Of a DNA stretch of 64,000 nt, positions 24,281-39,130 are shown piece by piece; the stretch's first letter is position 1, and every line of letters starts with the position of its first letter. The notes under the pieces were generated by a model. That model saw only the letters and a list, made by a program, of their open reading frames with translations. It made no database searches and was not told where the DNA came from. The position numbers and the translations under genes were made by a program. Source of the stretch: Pegoplata infirma (lineage: Eukaryota; Arthropoda; Insecta; Diptera; Anthomyiidae); contig OY992537.1 of NCBI GenBank assembly GCA_963921195.1, positions 149,413,841 to 149,477,840 of the forward strand, in the 5' to 3' direction.

Positions 24281-27200
24281 AGTCTGGAGACCTTTTACTT
24301 TCAACGGCTGTATCTCTGCAACTATTGCTCCGATTTTGTCAAAATAACAAAAAAATAAAAGATTGAGACTTTATCTTTCCTCTGGAACCAAACGTGAGAC
24401 AATCGGGCTGGTACTTACAGAGATATATGCATTTATGCAAAGTTTTTTTTTCATTTTTATGAGAAACCCATTATTTAAGGTTTTTTGGAGACCCTCATTT
24501 TTAAATTGCTATAACTCGGTAAATAATGATCCGATTTTGACTCTATAAAAACTAGAAGGCATAAGTATATTAGCTTTATCATGACAGAAAAAAATTAAGA
24601 CTATCGGACTAGTATTAACAGATATTTATGCATTCATATCAAAAATATTTTCGGGTTACTTGTAATAACTTGAAATGGCTATATCAAGGTTACCATTATT
24701 TCGATTTCAAATGCCTTTGCACGAATTTAAATCTTTTTCAATAAAGTTTAAATAGAATAAAAGAGATTGCTCGATTTTAAATTTTTAAAAAAATTTATTT
24801 TTTCAAAAATGATAAACTTGTAATTTTTCGTAGTCTGGAGACCTTTTACTTTCAACGGCTGTATCTCTGCAACTATTGCTCCGATTTTGTCAAAATAACA
24901 AAAAAATAAAAGATTGAGACTTTATCTTTCCTCTGGAACCAAATGTGAGACAATCGGGCTGGTACTTACAGAGATATATGCATTTATGCAAAGTTTTTTT
25001 TTTTCATTTTTCTGAGAAACCCATTATTTAAGGTTTTTTGGAGACCCTCATTTTTAAATTGCTATAACTCGGTAAATAATGATCCGATTTTGACTCTATA
25101 AAAACTAGAAGGCATAAGAATATTAGCTTTATCATGACAGAAAAAAATTAAGACTATCGGACTAGTATTAACAGATATTTATGCATTCATATCAAAAATA
25201 TTTTCGGGTTACTTGTAATAACTTGAAATGGCTATATCAAGGTTACCATTATTTCGATTTCAAATGCCTTTGTACGAATTTAAATTTTTTTCAATAAAGT
25301 TTAAATAGAATAAAAGAGATTGCTCGATTTTAAATTTTTAAAAAAATTTATTTTTTCAAAATGATAAACTTGTAATTTTTCGTAGTCTGGAGACCTTTTA
25401 CTTTCAACGGCTGTATCTCTGCAACTATTGCTCCGATTTTGTCAAAATAACAAAAAAATAAAATATTGAGACTTTATCTTTCCTCTGGAACTAAATGTGA
25501 GGCAATCGGGCTGGTACTTACAGAGATATATGCATTTATTCAAAGTTTTTTTTTTCATTTTTATGAGAAACCCATTATTTAAGGTTTCTTGGAGACCCTC
25601 ATTTTTAAATTGCTATAACTCGGTAAATATTGATCCGATTTTGACTCTATAAAAACTAGAATGCATAAGTATATTAGCTTTATCATGACAGAAAAAAATT
25701 AAGACTATCGGACTAGTATTAACAGATATTTATGCATTCATATCAAAAATATTTTCGGGTTACTTGTAATAACTTGAAATGGCTATATCAAGGTTACCAT
25801 TATATCGATTTCAAATGCCTTTGCACGAATTTAAATCTTTTTCAATAAAGTTTAATTAGAATAAAAGAGATTGCTCGATTTTAAATTTTTAAAAAAATTT
25901 ATTTTTTCAAAAATGATAAACTTGTAATTTTTCGTAGTCTGGAGACCTTTTACTTTCAACGGCTGTATCTCTGCAACTATTGCTCCGATTTTGTCAAAAT
26001 AACAAAAAAATAAAATATTGAGACTTTATCTTTCCTCTGGAACTAAATGTGAGGCAATCGGGCTGGTACTTACAGAGATATATGCATTTATTCAAAGTTT
26101 TTTTTTCATTTTTATGAGAAACCCATTATTTAAGGTTTCTTGGAGACCCTCATTTTTAAATTGCTATAACTCGGTAAATAATGATCCGATTTTGACTCTA
26201 TAAAAACTAGAATGCATAAGTATATTAGCTTTATCATGACAGAAAAAAATTAAGACTATCGGACTAGTATTAACAGATATTTATGCATTCATATCAAAAA
26301 TATTTTCGGGTTACTTGTAATAACTTGAAATGGCTATATCAAGGTTACCATTATATCAATTTCAAATGCCTTTGCACGAATTTAAATCTTTTTCAATAAA
26401 GTTTAATTAGAATAAAAGAGATTGCTCGATTTTAAATTTTTAAAAAAATTTATTTTTTCAAAAATGATAAACTTGTAATTTTTCGTAGTCTGGAGACCTT
26501 TTACTTTCAACGGCTGTATCTCTGCAACTATTGCTCCGATTTTGTCAAAATAACAAAAAAATAAAAGATTGAGACTTTATCTTTCCTCTGGAACCAAATG
26601 TGAGACAATCGGGCTGGTACTTACAGAGATATATGCATTTATGCAAAGTTTTTTTTTCATTTTTATGAGAAACCCATTATTTAAGGTTTTTTGGATACCC
26701 TCATTTTTAAATTGCTATAACTCGGTAAATAATGATGCGATTTTGACTCTATAAAAACTAGAATGCATAAGTATATTAGCTTTATCATGACAGAAAAAAT
26801 TTAAGACTATCAGACTAGTATTAACAGATATTTATGCATTCATATCAAAAATATTTTCGGGTTACTTGTAATAACTTGAAATGGCTATATCAAGGTTACC
26901 ATTATATCGATTTCAAATGCCTTTGCACGAATTTTAATCTTTTTCAATAAAGTTTAATTAAAATAAAAGAGATTGCTCGATTTTAAATTTTTAAAAAAAT
27001 TTATTTTTTCAAAAATGATAAACTTGTAATTTTTCGTAGTCTGGAGACCTTTTACTTTCAACGGCTGTATCTCTGCAACTATTGCTCCGATTTTGTAAAA
27101 ATAACAAAAAAATAAAATATTGAGACTTTATCTTTCCTCTGGAACCAAATGTGAGACAATCGGGCTGGTACTTACAGAGATATATGCATTTATTCAAAGT

Positions 27201-30200
27201 TTTTTTTTCATTTTTATGAGAAACCCATTATTTAAGGTTTCTTGGAGACCCTCATTTTTAAATTGCTATAACTCGGTAAATAATGATCCGATTTTGACTC
27301 TATAAAAACTAGAATGCATAAGTTTATTAGCTTTATCATGACAGAAAAAAATTAAGACTATCGGACTAGTATTAACAGATATTTATGCATTCATATCAAA
27401 AATATTTTCGGGTTACTTGTAATAACTTGAAATGGCTATATCAAGGTTACCATTATATCAATTTCAAATGCCTTTGCACGAATTTAAATCTTTTTCAATA
27501 AAGTTTAATTAGAATAAAAGAGATTGCTCGATTTTAAAATTTTTAAAAAATTTATTTTTTCAAAAATGATAAACTTGTAATTTTTCGTAGTCTGGAGACC
27601 TTTTACTTTCAACGGCTGTATCTCTGCAACTATTGCTCCGATTTTGTCAAAATAACAAAAAAATAAAAGATTGAGACTTTATCTTTCTTCTGGAACCAAA
27701 TGTGAGACAATCGGGCTGGTACTTACAGAGATATATGCATTTATGCAAAGTTTTTTTTTCATTTTTATGAGAAACCCATTATTTAAGGTTTTTTGGAGAC
27801 CCTCATTTTTAAATTGCTATAACTCGGTAAATAATGATGCGATTTTGACTCTATAAAAACTAGAATGCATAAGTATATTAGCTTTATCATGACAGAAAAA
27901 ACTTAAGACTATCAGACTAGTATTAACAGATATTTATGCATTCATATCAAAAATATTTTCGGGTTACTTGTAATAACTTGAAATGGCTATATCAAGGTTA
28001 CAATTCTATCGTTTTCTAATGCCTTTGCACGAATTTAAATCTTTTTCAATTAAGTTTAAATAGAATAAAAGAGATTGCTCGATTTTAAATTTTTAAAAAT
28101 TTTTTTTTTTTCAAAAATGATAAACTTGTAATTTTTCGTAGTCTGGAGACCTTTTACTTTCAACGGCTGTATCTCTGCAACTATTGCTCCGATTTTGTCA
28201 AAATAACAAAACAATAAAAGATTGAGACTTTATCTTTCCTCTGGAACCAAATGTGAGACAATCGGGCTGGTACTTACAGAGATATATGCATTTATGCAAA
28301 GTTTTTTTTTTCATTTTTATGAGAAACCCATTATTTAAGGTTTTTTGGAGACCCTCATTTTTAAATTGCTATAACTCGGTAAATAATGATCCGATTTTGA
28401 CTCTATAAAAATTAGAATGCATAAGTATATTAGCTTTATCATGACAGAAAAAAATTAAGACTATCAGACTAACAGATATTTGTGCATTCATATCAAAAAT
28501 ATTTTCGGGTTACTTGTAATAACTTGAAATGGCTATATCAAGGTTACCATTATATCGCTTTCAAATGCCTTTGCACGAATTTAAATCTTTTTCAATAAAG
28601 TTTAAATAGAATAAAAGAGATTGCTCGATTTTAAATTTTTAAAAAAATTTATTTTTTCAAAAATGATAAACTTGTAATTTTTCGTAGTCTGGAGACCTTT
28701 TACTTTCAACGGCTGTATCTCTGCAACTATTGCTCCGATTTTGTCAAAATAACAAAAAAATAAAAGATTAAGACTTTATCTTTCCTCTGGAACCAAATGT
28801 GAGACAATCGGGCTGGTACTTACAGAGATATATGCATTTATGCAAAGTTTTTTTTTTCATTTTTATGAGAAACCCATTATTTAAGGTTTTTTGGAGACCC
28901 TCATTTTTAAATTGCTATAACTCGGTAAATAATGATCCGATTTTGACTCTATAAAAACTAGAATGCATAAGTATATTAGCTTTATCATGACAGCAAAAAA
29001 TTAAGACTATCGGACTAGTATTAACAGATATTTATGCATTCATATCAAAAATATTTTCGGGTTACTTGTAATAACTTGAAATGGCTATATCAAGGTTACC
29101 ATTATTTCGATTTCAAATGCCTTTGCACGAATTTAAATCTTTTTCAATAAAGTTTAAATAGAATAAAAGAGATTGCTCGATTTTAAATTTTTAAAAAAAT
29201 TTATTTTTTCAAAAATGATAAAGTTGTAATTTTTCGTAGTCTGGAGACCTTTTATTTTCAACGGCTGTATCTCTGCAACTATTGCTCCGATTTTGTCAAA
29301 ATAACAAAAAATTAAAAGATTGAGACTTTATCTTTCCTCTGGAACCAAATGTGAGACAATCGGGCTGGTACTTACAGAGATATATGCATTTATGCAAAGT
29401 TTATTTTTCATTTTTATGAGAAACCCATTATTTAAGGTTTTTTGGAGACCCTCATTTTTAAATTGCTATAACTCGGTAAATAATGATCCGATTTTGACTC
29501 TATAAAAACTAGAAGGCATAAGAATATTAGCTTTATCATGACAGAAAAAAATTAAGACTATCGGACTAGTATTAACAGATATTTATGCATTCATATCAAA
29601 AATATTTTCGGGTTACTTGTAATAACTTGAAATGGCTATATCAAGGTTACCATTATTTCGATTTCAAATGCCTTTGCACGAATTTAAATTTTTTTCAATA
29701 AAGTTTAAATAGAATAAAAGAGATTGCTCGATTTTAAATTTTTAAAAAAATTTATTTTTTCAAAATGATAAACTTGTAATTTTTCGTAGTCTGGAGACCT
29801 TTTACTTTCAACGGCTGTATCTCTGCAACTATTGCTCCGATTTTGTCAAAATAACAAAAAAATAAAATATTGAGACTTTATCTTTCCTCTGGAACCAAAT
29901 GTGAGGCAATCGGGCTGGTACTTACAACAGAGATATATGCATTTATTCAAAGTTTTTTTTTCATTTTTATGAGAAACCCATTATTTAAGGTTTCTTGGAG
30001 ACCCTCATTTTTAAATTGCTATAACTCGGTAAATAATGATCCGATTTTGACTCTATAAAAACTAGAATGCATAGGTATATTAGCTTTATCATGACAGAAA
30101 AAAATTAAGACTATCGGACTAGTATTAACAGATATTTATGCATTCATATCAAAAATATTTTCGGGTTACTTGTAATAACTTGAAATGGCTATATCAAGGT

Positions 30201-31745
30201 TACCATTATATCAATTTCAAATGCCTTTGCACGAATTTAAATCTTTTTCAATAAAGTTTAATTAGAATAAAAGAGATTGCTCGATTTTAAATTTTTAAAA
30301 AAATTTATTTTTTCAAAAATGATAAACTTGTAATTTTTCGTAGTCTGGAGACCTTTTACTTTCAACGGCTGTATCTCTGCAACTATTGCTCCGATTTTGT
30401 CAAAATAACAAAAAAATAAAAGATTGAGACTTTATCTTTCCTCTGGAACCAAATGTGAGACAATCGGGCTGGTACTTACAGAGATATATGCATTTATGCA
30501 AAGTTTTTTTTTTCATTTTTATGAGAAACCCATTATTTAAGGTTTTTTGGAGACCCTCATTTTTAAATTGCTATAACTCGGTAAATAATGATGCGATTTT
30601 GACTCTATAAAAACTAGAATGCATAAGTATATTAGCTTTATCATGACAGAAAAAATTTAAGACTATCAGACTAGTATTAACAGATATTTATGCATTCATA
30701 TCAAAAATATTTTCGGGTTACTTGTAATAACTTGAAATGGCTATATCAAGGTTACCATTCTATCGTTTTCTAATGCCTTTGCACGAATTTAAATCTTTTT
30801 CAATAAAGTTTAAATAGAATAAAAGAGATTGCTCGATTTTAAATTTTTAAAAAAAATTTTTTTTTCAAAAATGATAAACTTGTAATTTTTCGTAGTCTGG
30901 AGACCTTTTACTTTCAACGGCTGTATCTCTGCAACTATTGCTCCGATTTTGTCAAAATAACAAAAAAATAAAAGATTGAGACTTTATCTTTCCTCTGGAA
31001 CCAAATGTGAGGCAATCGGGCTGGTACTTACAGAGATATATGCATTTATGCAAAGTTTTTTTTTTTATTTTTATGAGAAACCCATTATTTAAGGTTTCTT
31101 GGAGACCCTCATTTTTAAATTGCTATAACTCGGTAAATAATGATCCGATTTTGACTCTATAAAAACTAGAATGCATAAGTATATTAGCTTTATCATGACA
31201 GAAAAAAATTAAGACTATCGGACTAGTATTAACAGATATTTTTGCATTCATATCAAAAATATTTTCGGGTTACTTGTAATAACTTGAAATGGCTATATCA
31301 AGGTTACCATTATATCGATTTCAAATGCCTTTGCACGAATTTAAATCTTTTTCAATAAAGTTTAATTATAATAAAAGAGATTGCTCGATTTTAAATTTTT
31401 AAAAAAATTTATTTTTTCAAAAATGATAAACTTGTAATTTTTCGTAGTCTGGAGACCTTTTACTTTCAACGGCTGTATCTCTGCAACTATTGCTCCGATT
31501 TTGTCAAAATAACAAAAAAATAAAAGATTGAGACTTTATCTTTCCTCTGGAACCAAATGTGAGACAATCGGGCTGGTACTTACAGAGATATATGCATTTA
31601 TGCAAAGTTTTTTTTTTCATTTTTATGAGAAACCCATTATTTAAGGTTTTTTGGAGACCCTCATTTTTAAATTGCTATAACTCGGTAAATAATGATGCGA
31701 TTTTGACTCTATAAAAACTAGAATGCATAAGTATATTAGCTTTAT

Positions 31746-33950
31746 CTTGACAGAAAAAATTTAAGACTATCAGACTAGTATTAACAGATATTTATGCATT
31801 CATATAAAAAATATTTTCGGGTTACTTGTAATAACTTGAAATGGCTATATCAAGGTTACAATTCTATCGTTTTCTAATGCCTTTGCACGAATTTAAATCT
31901 TTTTCAATTAAGTTTAAATAGAATAAAAGAGATTGCTCGATTTTAAATTTTTAAAAAAAATTTTTTTTTCAAAAATGATAAACTTGTAATTTTTCGTAGT
32001 CTGGAGACCTTTTATTTTCAACGGCTGTTTCTCTGCAACTATTGCTCCGATTTTGTCAAAATAACAAAAAAATAAAAGATTGAGATTTTATCTTTCCTCT
32101 GGAACCAAATGTGAGACAATCGGGCTGGTACTTACAGAGATATATGCATTTATGCAAAGTTTTTTTTTCATTTTTATGAGAAACCCATTATTTAAGGTTT
32201 TTTGGAGACCCTCATTTTTAAATTGCTATAACTCGGTAAATAATGATCCGATTTTGACTCTATAAAAATTAGAATGCATAAGTATATTAGCTTTATCATG
32301 ACAGAAAAAAATTAAGACTATCGGACTAGTATTAACAGATATTTATGCATTCATATCAAAAATATTTTCGGGTTACTTGTAATAACTTCAAATGGCTATA
32401 TCAAGGTTACCATTATATCGATTTCAAATGCCTTTGCACGAATTTAAATCTTTTTCAATAAAGCTTAATTCGAATAAAAGAGATTGCTCGATTTTAAATT
32501 TTAAAAAAAAATTATTTTTTCAAAAATGATAAACTTGTAATTTTTCGTAGTCTGGAGACCTTTTACTTTCAACGGCTGTATCTCTGCAACTATTGCTCCG
32601 ATTTTGTCAAAATAACAAAAAAATAAAAGATTGAGACTTTATCTTTCCTCTGGAACCAAATGTGAGACAATCGGGCTGGTACTTACAGAGATATATGCAT
32701 TTATGCAAAGTTTTTTTTTCATTTTTATGAGAAACCCATTATTTAAGGTTTTTTGGAGACCCTCATTTTTAAATTGCTATAACTCGGTAAATAATGATCC
32801 GATTTTGACTCTATAAAAACTAGAAGGCATAAGTATATTAGCTTTATCATGACAGAAAAAAATTAAGACTATCGGACTAGTATTAACAGATATTTATGCA
32901 TTCATATCAAAAATATTTTCGGGTTACTTGTAATAACTTGAAATGGCTATATCAAGGTTACCATTCTATCTTTTTCTAATGCCTTTGCACGAATTTAAAT
33001 CTTTTCAATAAAGTTTAAATAGAATAAAAGAGATTGCTCGATTTTAAATTTTTAAAAAAATATATTTTTTCAAAAATGATAAACTTGTAATTTTTCGTAG
33101 TCTGGAGACCTTTTACTTTCAACGGCTGTATCTCTGCAACTATTGCTCCGATTTTGTCAAAATAACAAAAAAATAAAAGATTGAGACTTTATCTTTCCTC
33201 TGGAACCAAATGTGAGACAATCGGGCTGGTACTTACAGAGATATATGCATTTATGCAAAGTTTTTTTTTTTCATTTTTATGAGAAACCCATTATTTAAGG
33301 TTTTTTGGAGACCCTCATTTTTAAATTGCTATAACTCGGTAAATAATGATCCGATTTTGACTCTATAAAAATTAGAATGCATAAGTATATTAGCTTTATC
33401 ATGACAGAAAAAAATTAAGACTATCAGACTAGTATTAACAGATATTTATGCATTCATATCAAAAATATTTTCGGGTTACTTGTAATAACTTGAAATGGCT
33501 ATATCAAGGTTACCATTATATCGCTTTCAAATGCCTTTGCACGAATTTAAATCTTTTTCAATAAAGTTTAAATAGAATAAAAGAGATTGCTCGATTTTTA
33601 ATTTTTAAAAAAGTTATTTTTTCAAAAATGATAAACTTGTAATTTTTCGTAGTCTGGAGACCTTTTACTTTCAACGGCTGTATCTCTGCAACTATTGCTC
33701 CGATTTTGTCAAAATAACAAAAAAATAAAAGATTAAGACTTTATCTTTCCTCTGGAACCAAATGTGAGACAATCGGGCTGGTACTTACAGAGATATATGC
33801 ATTTATGCAAAGTTTTTTTTTTCATTTTTATGAGAAACCCATTATTTAAGGTTTTTTGGAGACCCTCATTTTTAAATTGCTATAACTCGGTAAATAATGA
33901 TCCGATTTTGACTCTATAAAAACTAGAATGCATAAGTATATTAGCTTTAT
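31746..33950 (+). repeat. higher-order repeat, 4 monomers, copy 1
   Basis: Rare variants recur exactly 2205 bp later: cttgacagaaaa (31746 and 33951), catataaaaaat (near 31802 and 34006), gctgtttctctgc (near 32025 and 34230), gagattttatc (near 32082 and 34287), aagcttaattcg (near 32462 and 34667) and ctatctttttctaa (near 32965 and 35170). The period equals four 551-bp monomers. Confidence 0.87.
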
Positions 33951-35570
33951 CTTGACAGAAAAAATTTAAGACTATCAGACTAGTATTAACAGATATTTAT
34001 GCATTCATATAAAAAATATTTTCGGGTTACTTGTAATAACTTGAAATGGCTATATCAAGGTTACAATTCTATCGTTTTCTAATGCCTTTGCACGAATTTA
34101 AATCTTTTTCAATTAAGTTTAAATAGAATAAAAGAGATTGCTCGATTTTAAATTTTTAAAAAAAAAAATTTTTTCAAAAATGATAAACTTGTAATTTTTC
34201 GTAGTCTGGAGACCTTTTACTTTCAACGGCTGTTTCTCTGCAACTATTGCTCCGATTTTGTCAAAATAACAAAAAAATAAAAGATTGAGATTTTATCTTT
34301 CCTCTGGAACCAAATGTGAGACAATCGGGCTGGTACTTACAGAGATATATGCATTTATGCAAAGTTTTTTTTTCATTTTTATGAGAAACCCATTATTTAA
34401 GGTTTTTTGGAGACCCTCATTTTTAAATTGCTATAACTCGGTAAATAATGATCCGATTTTGACTCTATAAAAATTAGAATGCATAAGTATATTAGCTTTA
34501 TCATGACAGAAAAAAATTAAGACTATCGGACTAGTATTAACAGATATTTATGCATTCATATCAAAAATATTTTCGGGTTACTTGTAATAACTTGAAATGG
34601 CTATATCAAGGTTACCATTATATCGATTTCAAATGCCTTTGCACGAATTTAAATCTTTTTCAATAAAGCTTAATTCGAATAAAAGAGATTGCTCGATTTT
34701 AAATTTTTAAAAAAAATTATTTTTTCAAAAATGATAAACTTGTAATTTTTCGTAGTCTGGAGACCTTTTACTTTCAACGGCTGTATCTCTGCAACTATTG
34801 CTCCGATTTTGTCAAAATAACAAAAAAATAAAAGATTGAGACTTTATCTTTCCTCTGGAACCAAATGTGAGACAATCGGGCTGGTACTTACAGAGATATA
34901 TGCATTTATGCAAAGTTTTTTTTTCATTTTTATGAGAAACCCATTATTTAAGGTTTTTTGGAGACCCTCATTTTTAAATTGCTATAACTCGGTAAATAAT
35001 GATCCGATTTTGACTCTATAAAAACTAGAAGGCATAAGTATATTAGCTTTATCATGACAGAAAAAAATTAAGACTATCGGACTAGTATTAACAGATATTT
35101 ATGCATTCATATCAAAAATATTTTCGGGTTACTTGTAATAACTTGAAATGGCTATATCAAGGTTACCATTCTATCTTTTTCTAATGCCTTTGCACGAATT
35201 TAAATCTTTTTCAATAAAGTTTAAATAGAATAAAAGAGATTGCTCGATTTTAAATTTTTAAAAAAATATATTTTTTCAAAAATGATAAACTTGTAATTTT
35301 TCGTAGTCTGGAGACCTTTTACTTTCAACGGCTGTATCTCTGCAACTATTGCTCCGATTTTGTCAAAATAACAAAAAAATAAAAGATTGAGACTTTATCT
35401 TTCCTCTGGAACCAAATGTGAGACAATCGGGCTGGTACTTACAGAGATATATGCATTTATGCAAAGTTTTTTTTTTCATTTTTATGAGAAACCCATTATT
35501 TAAGGTTTTTTGGAGACCCTCATTTTTAAATTGCTATAACTCGGTAAATAATGATCCGATTTTGACTCTA
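33951..35570 (+). repeat. higher-order repeat, 4 monomers, partial copy 2
   Basis: Follows copy 1 with the same ordered markers for about three monomers. Near 35590 it switches to the catgacagcaaaaa type, seen elsewhere near 28990 and 37805, so the fourth monomer was replaced by a different lineage through recombination. Confidence 0.75.
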
Positions 35571-38500
35571 TAAAAACTAGAATGCATAAGTATATTAGCT
35601 TTATCATGACAGCAAAAAATTAAGACTATCGGACTAGTATTAACAGATATTTATGCATTCATATCAAAAATATTTTCGGGTTACTTGTAATAACTTGAAA
35701 TGGCTATATCAAGGTTACCATTATTTCGATTTCAAATGCCTTTGCACGAATTTAAATCTTTTTCAATTAAGTTTAAATAGAATAAAAGAGATTGCTCGAT
35801 TTTAAATTTTTAAAAAAATTTATTTTTTCAAAAATGATAAAGTTGTAATTTTTCGTAGTCTGGAGACCTTTTACTTTCAACGGCTGTATCTCTGCAACTA
35901 TTGCTCCGATTTTGTCAAAATAACAAAAAAATAAAAGATTGAGACTTTATCTTTCCTCTGGAACCAAATGTGAGACAATCGGGCTGGTACTTACAGAGAT
36001 ATATGCATTTATGCAAAGTTAATTTTTCATTTTTATGAGAAACCCATTATTTAAGGTTTTTTGGAGACCCTCATTTTTAAATTGCTATAACTCGGTAAAT
36101 AATGATGCGATTTTGACTCTATAAAAATTAGAATGCATAAGTATATTAGCTTTATCATGACAGAAAAAAATTAAGACTATCGGACTAGTATTAACAGATA
36201 TTTATGCATTCATATCAAAAATATTTTCGGGTTACTTGTAATAACTTGAAATGGCTATATCAAGGTTACCATTATATCGATTTCAAATGCCTTTGCACGA
36301 ATTTAAATCTTTTTCAATAAAGTTTAATTCGAATAAAACAGATTGCTCGATTTTAAATTTTTAAAAAAAATTATTTTTTCAAAAATGATAAACTTGTAAT
36401 TTTTCGTAGTCTGGAGACCTTTTACTTTCAACGGCTGTATCTCTGCAACTATTGCTCCGATTTTGTCAAAATAACAAAAAAATAAAAGATTGAGACTTTA
36501 TCTTTCCTCTGGAACCAAATGTGAGACAATCGGGCTGGTACTTACAGAGATATATGCATTTATGCAAAGTTTTTTTTTCATTTTTATGAGAAACCCATTA
36601 TTTAAGGTTTTTTGGAGACCCTCATTTTTAAATTGCTATAACTCTGTAAATAATGATCCGATTTTGACTCTATAAAAACTAGAAGGCATAAGTATATTAG
36701 CTTTATCATGACAGAAAAAAATTAAGACTATCGGACTAGTGTATTAACAGATATTTATGCATTCATATCAAAAATATTTTCGGGTTACTTGTAATAACTT
36801 GAAATGACTATATCAAGGTTACCATTCTATCGTTTTCTAATGCCTTTGCACGAATTTAAATCTTTTTCAATAAAGTTTAAATTGAATAAAAGAGATTGCT
36901 CGCTTGCTTAAAAAATTTTTTTTTTTCAAAAATGATAAACTTGTAATTTTTCGTAGTCTGGAGACCTTTTACTTTCAACGGCTGTATCTCTGCAACTATT
37001 GCTCCGATTTTGTCAAAATAACAAAAAAATAAAAGATTGAGACTTTATCTTTCCTCTGGAACCAAATGTGAGGCAATCGGGCTGGTACTTACAGAGATAT
37101 ATGCATTTATGCAAATTTTTTATTTTTTTTTATGAGAAACCATTTATTTAAGGTTTCTTGGAGACCCTCATTTTTAAATTGCTATAACTCGGTAAATAAT
37201 GATCCGATTTTGACTCTATAAAAATTAGAATGCATAAGTATATTAGCTTTATCATGACAGAAAAAAATTAAGACTATCAGACTAGTATTAACAGATATTT
37301 ATGCATTCATATCAAAAATATTTTCGGGTTACTTGTAATAACTTGAAATGGCTATATCAAGGTTACCATTATATCGCTTTCAAATGCCTTTGCACGAATT
37401 TAAATCTTTTTCAATAAAGTTTAAATAGAATAAAAGAGATTGCTCGATTTTTAATTTTTAAAAAAGTTATTTTTTCAAAAATGATAAACTTGTAATTTTT
37501 CGTAGTCTGGAGACCTTTTACTTTCAACGGCTGTATCTCTGCAACTATTGCTCCGATTTTGTCAAAATAACAGAAAAATAAAAGATTAAGACTTTATCTT
37601 TCCTCTGGAACCAAATGTGAGACAATCGGGCTGGTACTTACAGAGATATATGCATTTATGCAAAGTTTTTTTTTTTCATTTTTATGAGAAACCCATTATT
37701 TAAGGTTTTTTGGAGACCCTCATTTTTAAATTGCTATAACTCGGTAAATAATGATCCGATTTTGACTCTATAAAAACTAGAATGCATAAGTATATTAGCT
37801 TTATCATGACAGCAAAAAATTAAGACTATCGGACTAGTATTAACAGATATTTATGCATTCATATCAAAAATATTTTCGGGTTACTTGTAATAACTTGAAA
37901 TGGCTATATCAAGGTTACCATTATTTCGATTTCAAATGCCTTTGCACGAATTTAAATCTTTTTCAATTAAGTTTAAATAGAATAAAAGAGATTGCTCGAT
38001 TTTAAATTTTTAAAAAAATTTATTTTTTCAAAAATGATAAAGTTGTAATTTTTCGTAGTCTGGAGACCTTTTACTTTCAACGGCTGTATCTCTGCAACTA
38101 TTGCTCCGATTTTGTCAAAATAACAAAAAAATAAAAGATTGAGACTTTATCTTTCCTCTGGAACCAAATGTGAGACAATCGGGCTGGTACTTACAGAGAT
38201 ATATGCATTTATGCAAAGTTAATTTTTCATTTTTATGAGAAACCCATTATTTAAGGTTTTTTGGAGACATTCATTTTTAAATTGCTATAACTCGGTAAAT
38301 AATGATGCGATTTTGACTCTATAAAAACTAGAATGCATAAGTATATTAGCTTAATCATGACAGAAAAAATTTAAGACTATCAGACTAGTATTAACAGATA
38401 TTTATGCATTCATATCAAAAATATTTTCGGGTTACTTGTAATAACTAGAAATGGCTATATCAAGGTTACCATTCTATCGTTTTCTAATGCCTTTGCACGA

Positions 38501-38893
38501 ATTTAAATCTTTTTCAATAAAGTTTAAATAGAATAAAAGAGATTGCTCGATTTTAAATTTTTAAAAAAATTTTTTTTTTCAAAAATGATAAACTTGTAAT
38601 TTTTCGTAGTCTGGAGACCTTTTACTTTCAACGGCTGTATCTCTGCAACTATTGCTCCGATTTTGTCAAAATAACAAAAAAATAAAAGATTGAGACTTTA
38701 TCTTTCCTCTGGAACCAAATGTGAGACAATCGGGCTGGTACTTACAGAGATATATGCATTTATGCAAAGTTTTTTTTTTCATTTTTATGAGAAACCCATT
38801 ATTTAAGGTTTTTTGGAGACCCTCATTTTTAAATTGCTATAACTCGGTAAATAATAATGCGATTTTGACTCTATAAAAACTAGAATGCATAAG

Positions 38894-38902
38894 TATATTA
38901 GC
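38894..38902. repeat. 9-bp target duplication (tatattagc), left
   Basis: tatattagc precedes the tRNA-like head and recurs at 39131-39139 after the AT-rich tail. The normal monomer has one copy in aagtatattagctttatc. A 9-bp duplication fits insertion by a LINE-type endonuclease. Confidence 0.9.
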
Positions 38903-39130
38903 CCCCGTAGGCTAGTTGGTAGCGTGCTAGCCTTTCAACGTGGGGGTCGTGGGTTCGATTCCCACCAGAACCCTTGGTTTTTTTCGCTACAACGAGACGA
39001 CGGTCATTGTTACCAGTTCTCGGTTAGGTGAAATTTATTAAAAATGAGTTGTAAATAATTAGAAAAAATAAATAAAAATAATTGATCATGTGATCAAAAC
39101 TATTATTATATATATTATTATATTATATTA
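38903..39130 (+). mobile_element. tRNA-derived SINE, 228 bp
   Basis: The first 70 bases form a degenerate tRNA-like head. TAGGCTAGTTGG resembles the pol III A box with one mismatch, and GGTTCGATTCC matches the B box exactly. The B box sits in a perfect T arm (GTGGG, TTCGATT, CCCAC). The 5' acceptor strand does not pair with the 3' strand and the anticodon arm does not fold cleanly, so this is not a functional tRNA. A body of about 95 bp follows, then a short hairpin TTGATCA-TG-TGATCAA near 39083-39098, then a TATTA-rich tail. The insertion is flanked by a 9-bp duplication. Such elements depend on the reverse transcriptase of a partner LINE. The family name is not known to me. Confidence 0.88.

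Larger units (their letters stand above)
24281..38902 (+). repeat. satellite array block 3 (about 26.5 monomers)
   Basis: Same monomer and orientation, beginning with the right agtct duplication of the Transib-like element. Variants include a 6-bp loss near 28470, a 3-bp insertion near 29926 and a scrambled stretch at 36901-36925 where gattgctcg runs into cttgcttaaaaaa. The T-run variant aaagttaatttttcat occurs near 36016 and 38216, four monomers apart. The block ends at the SINE, inside tatattagc. No gene is visible. Confidence 0.96.

Noticed and set aside
38903..38973. Functional tRNA gene
   Set aside because: The T arm and B box are intact, but the acceptor 5' strand and the anticodon arm do not pair. 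The sequence is flanked by a 9-bp target duplication, so it is the head of a SINE.
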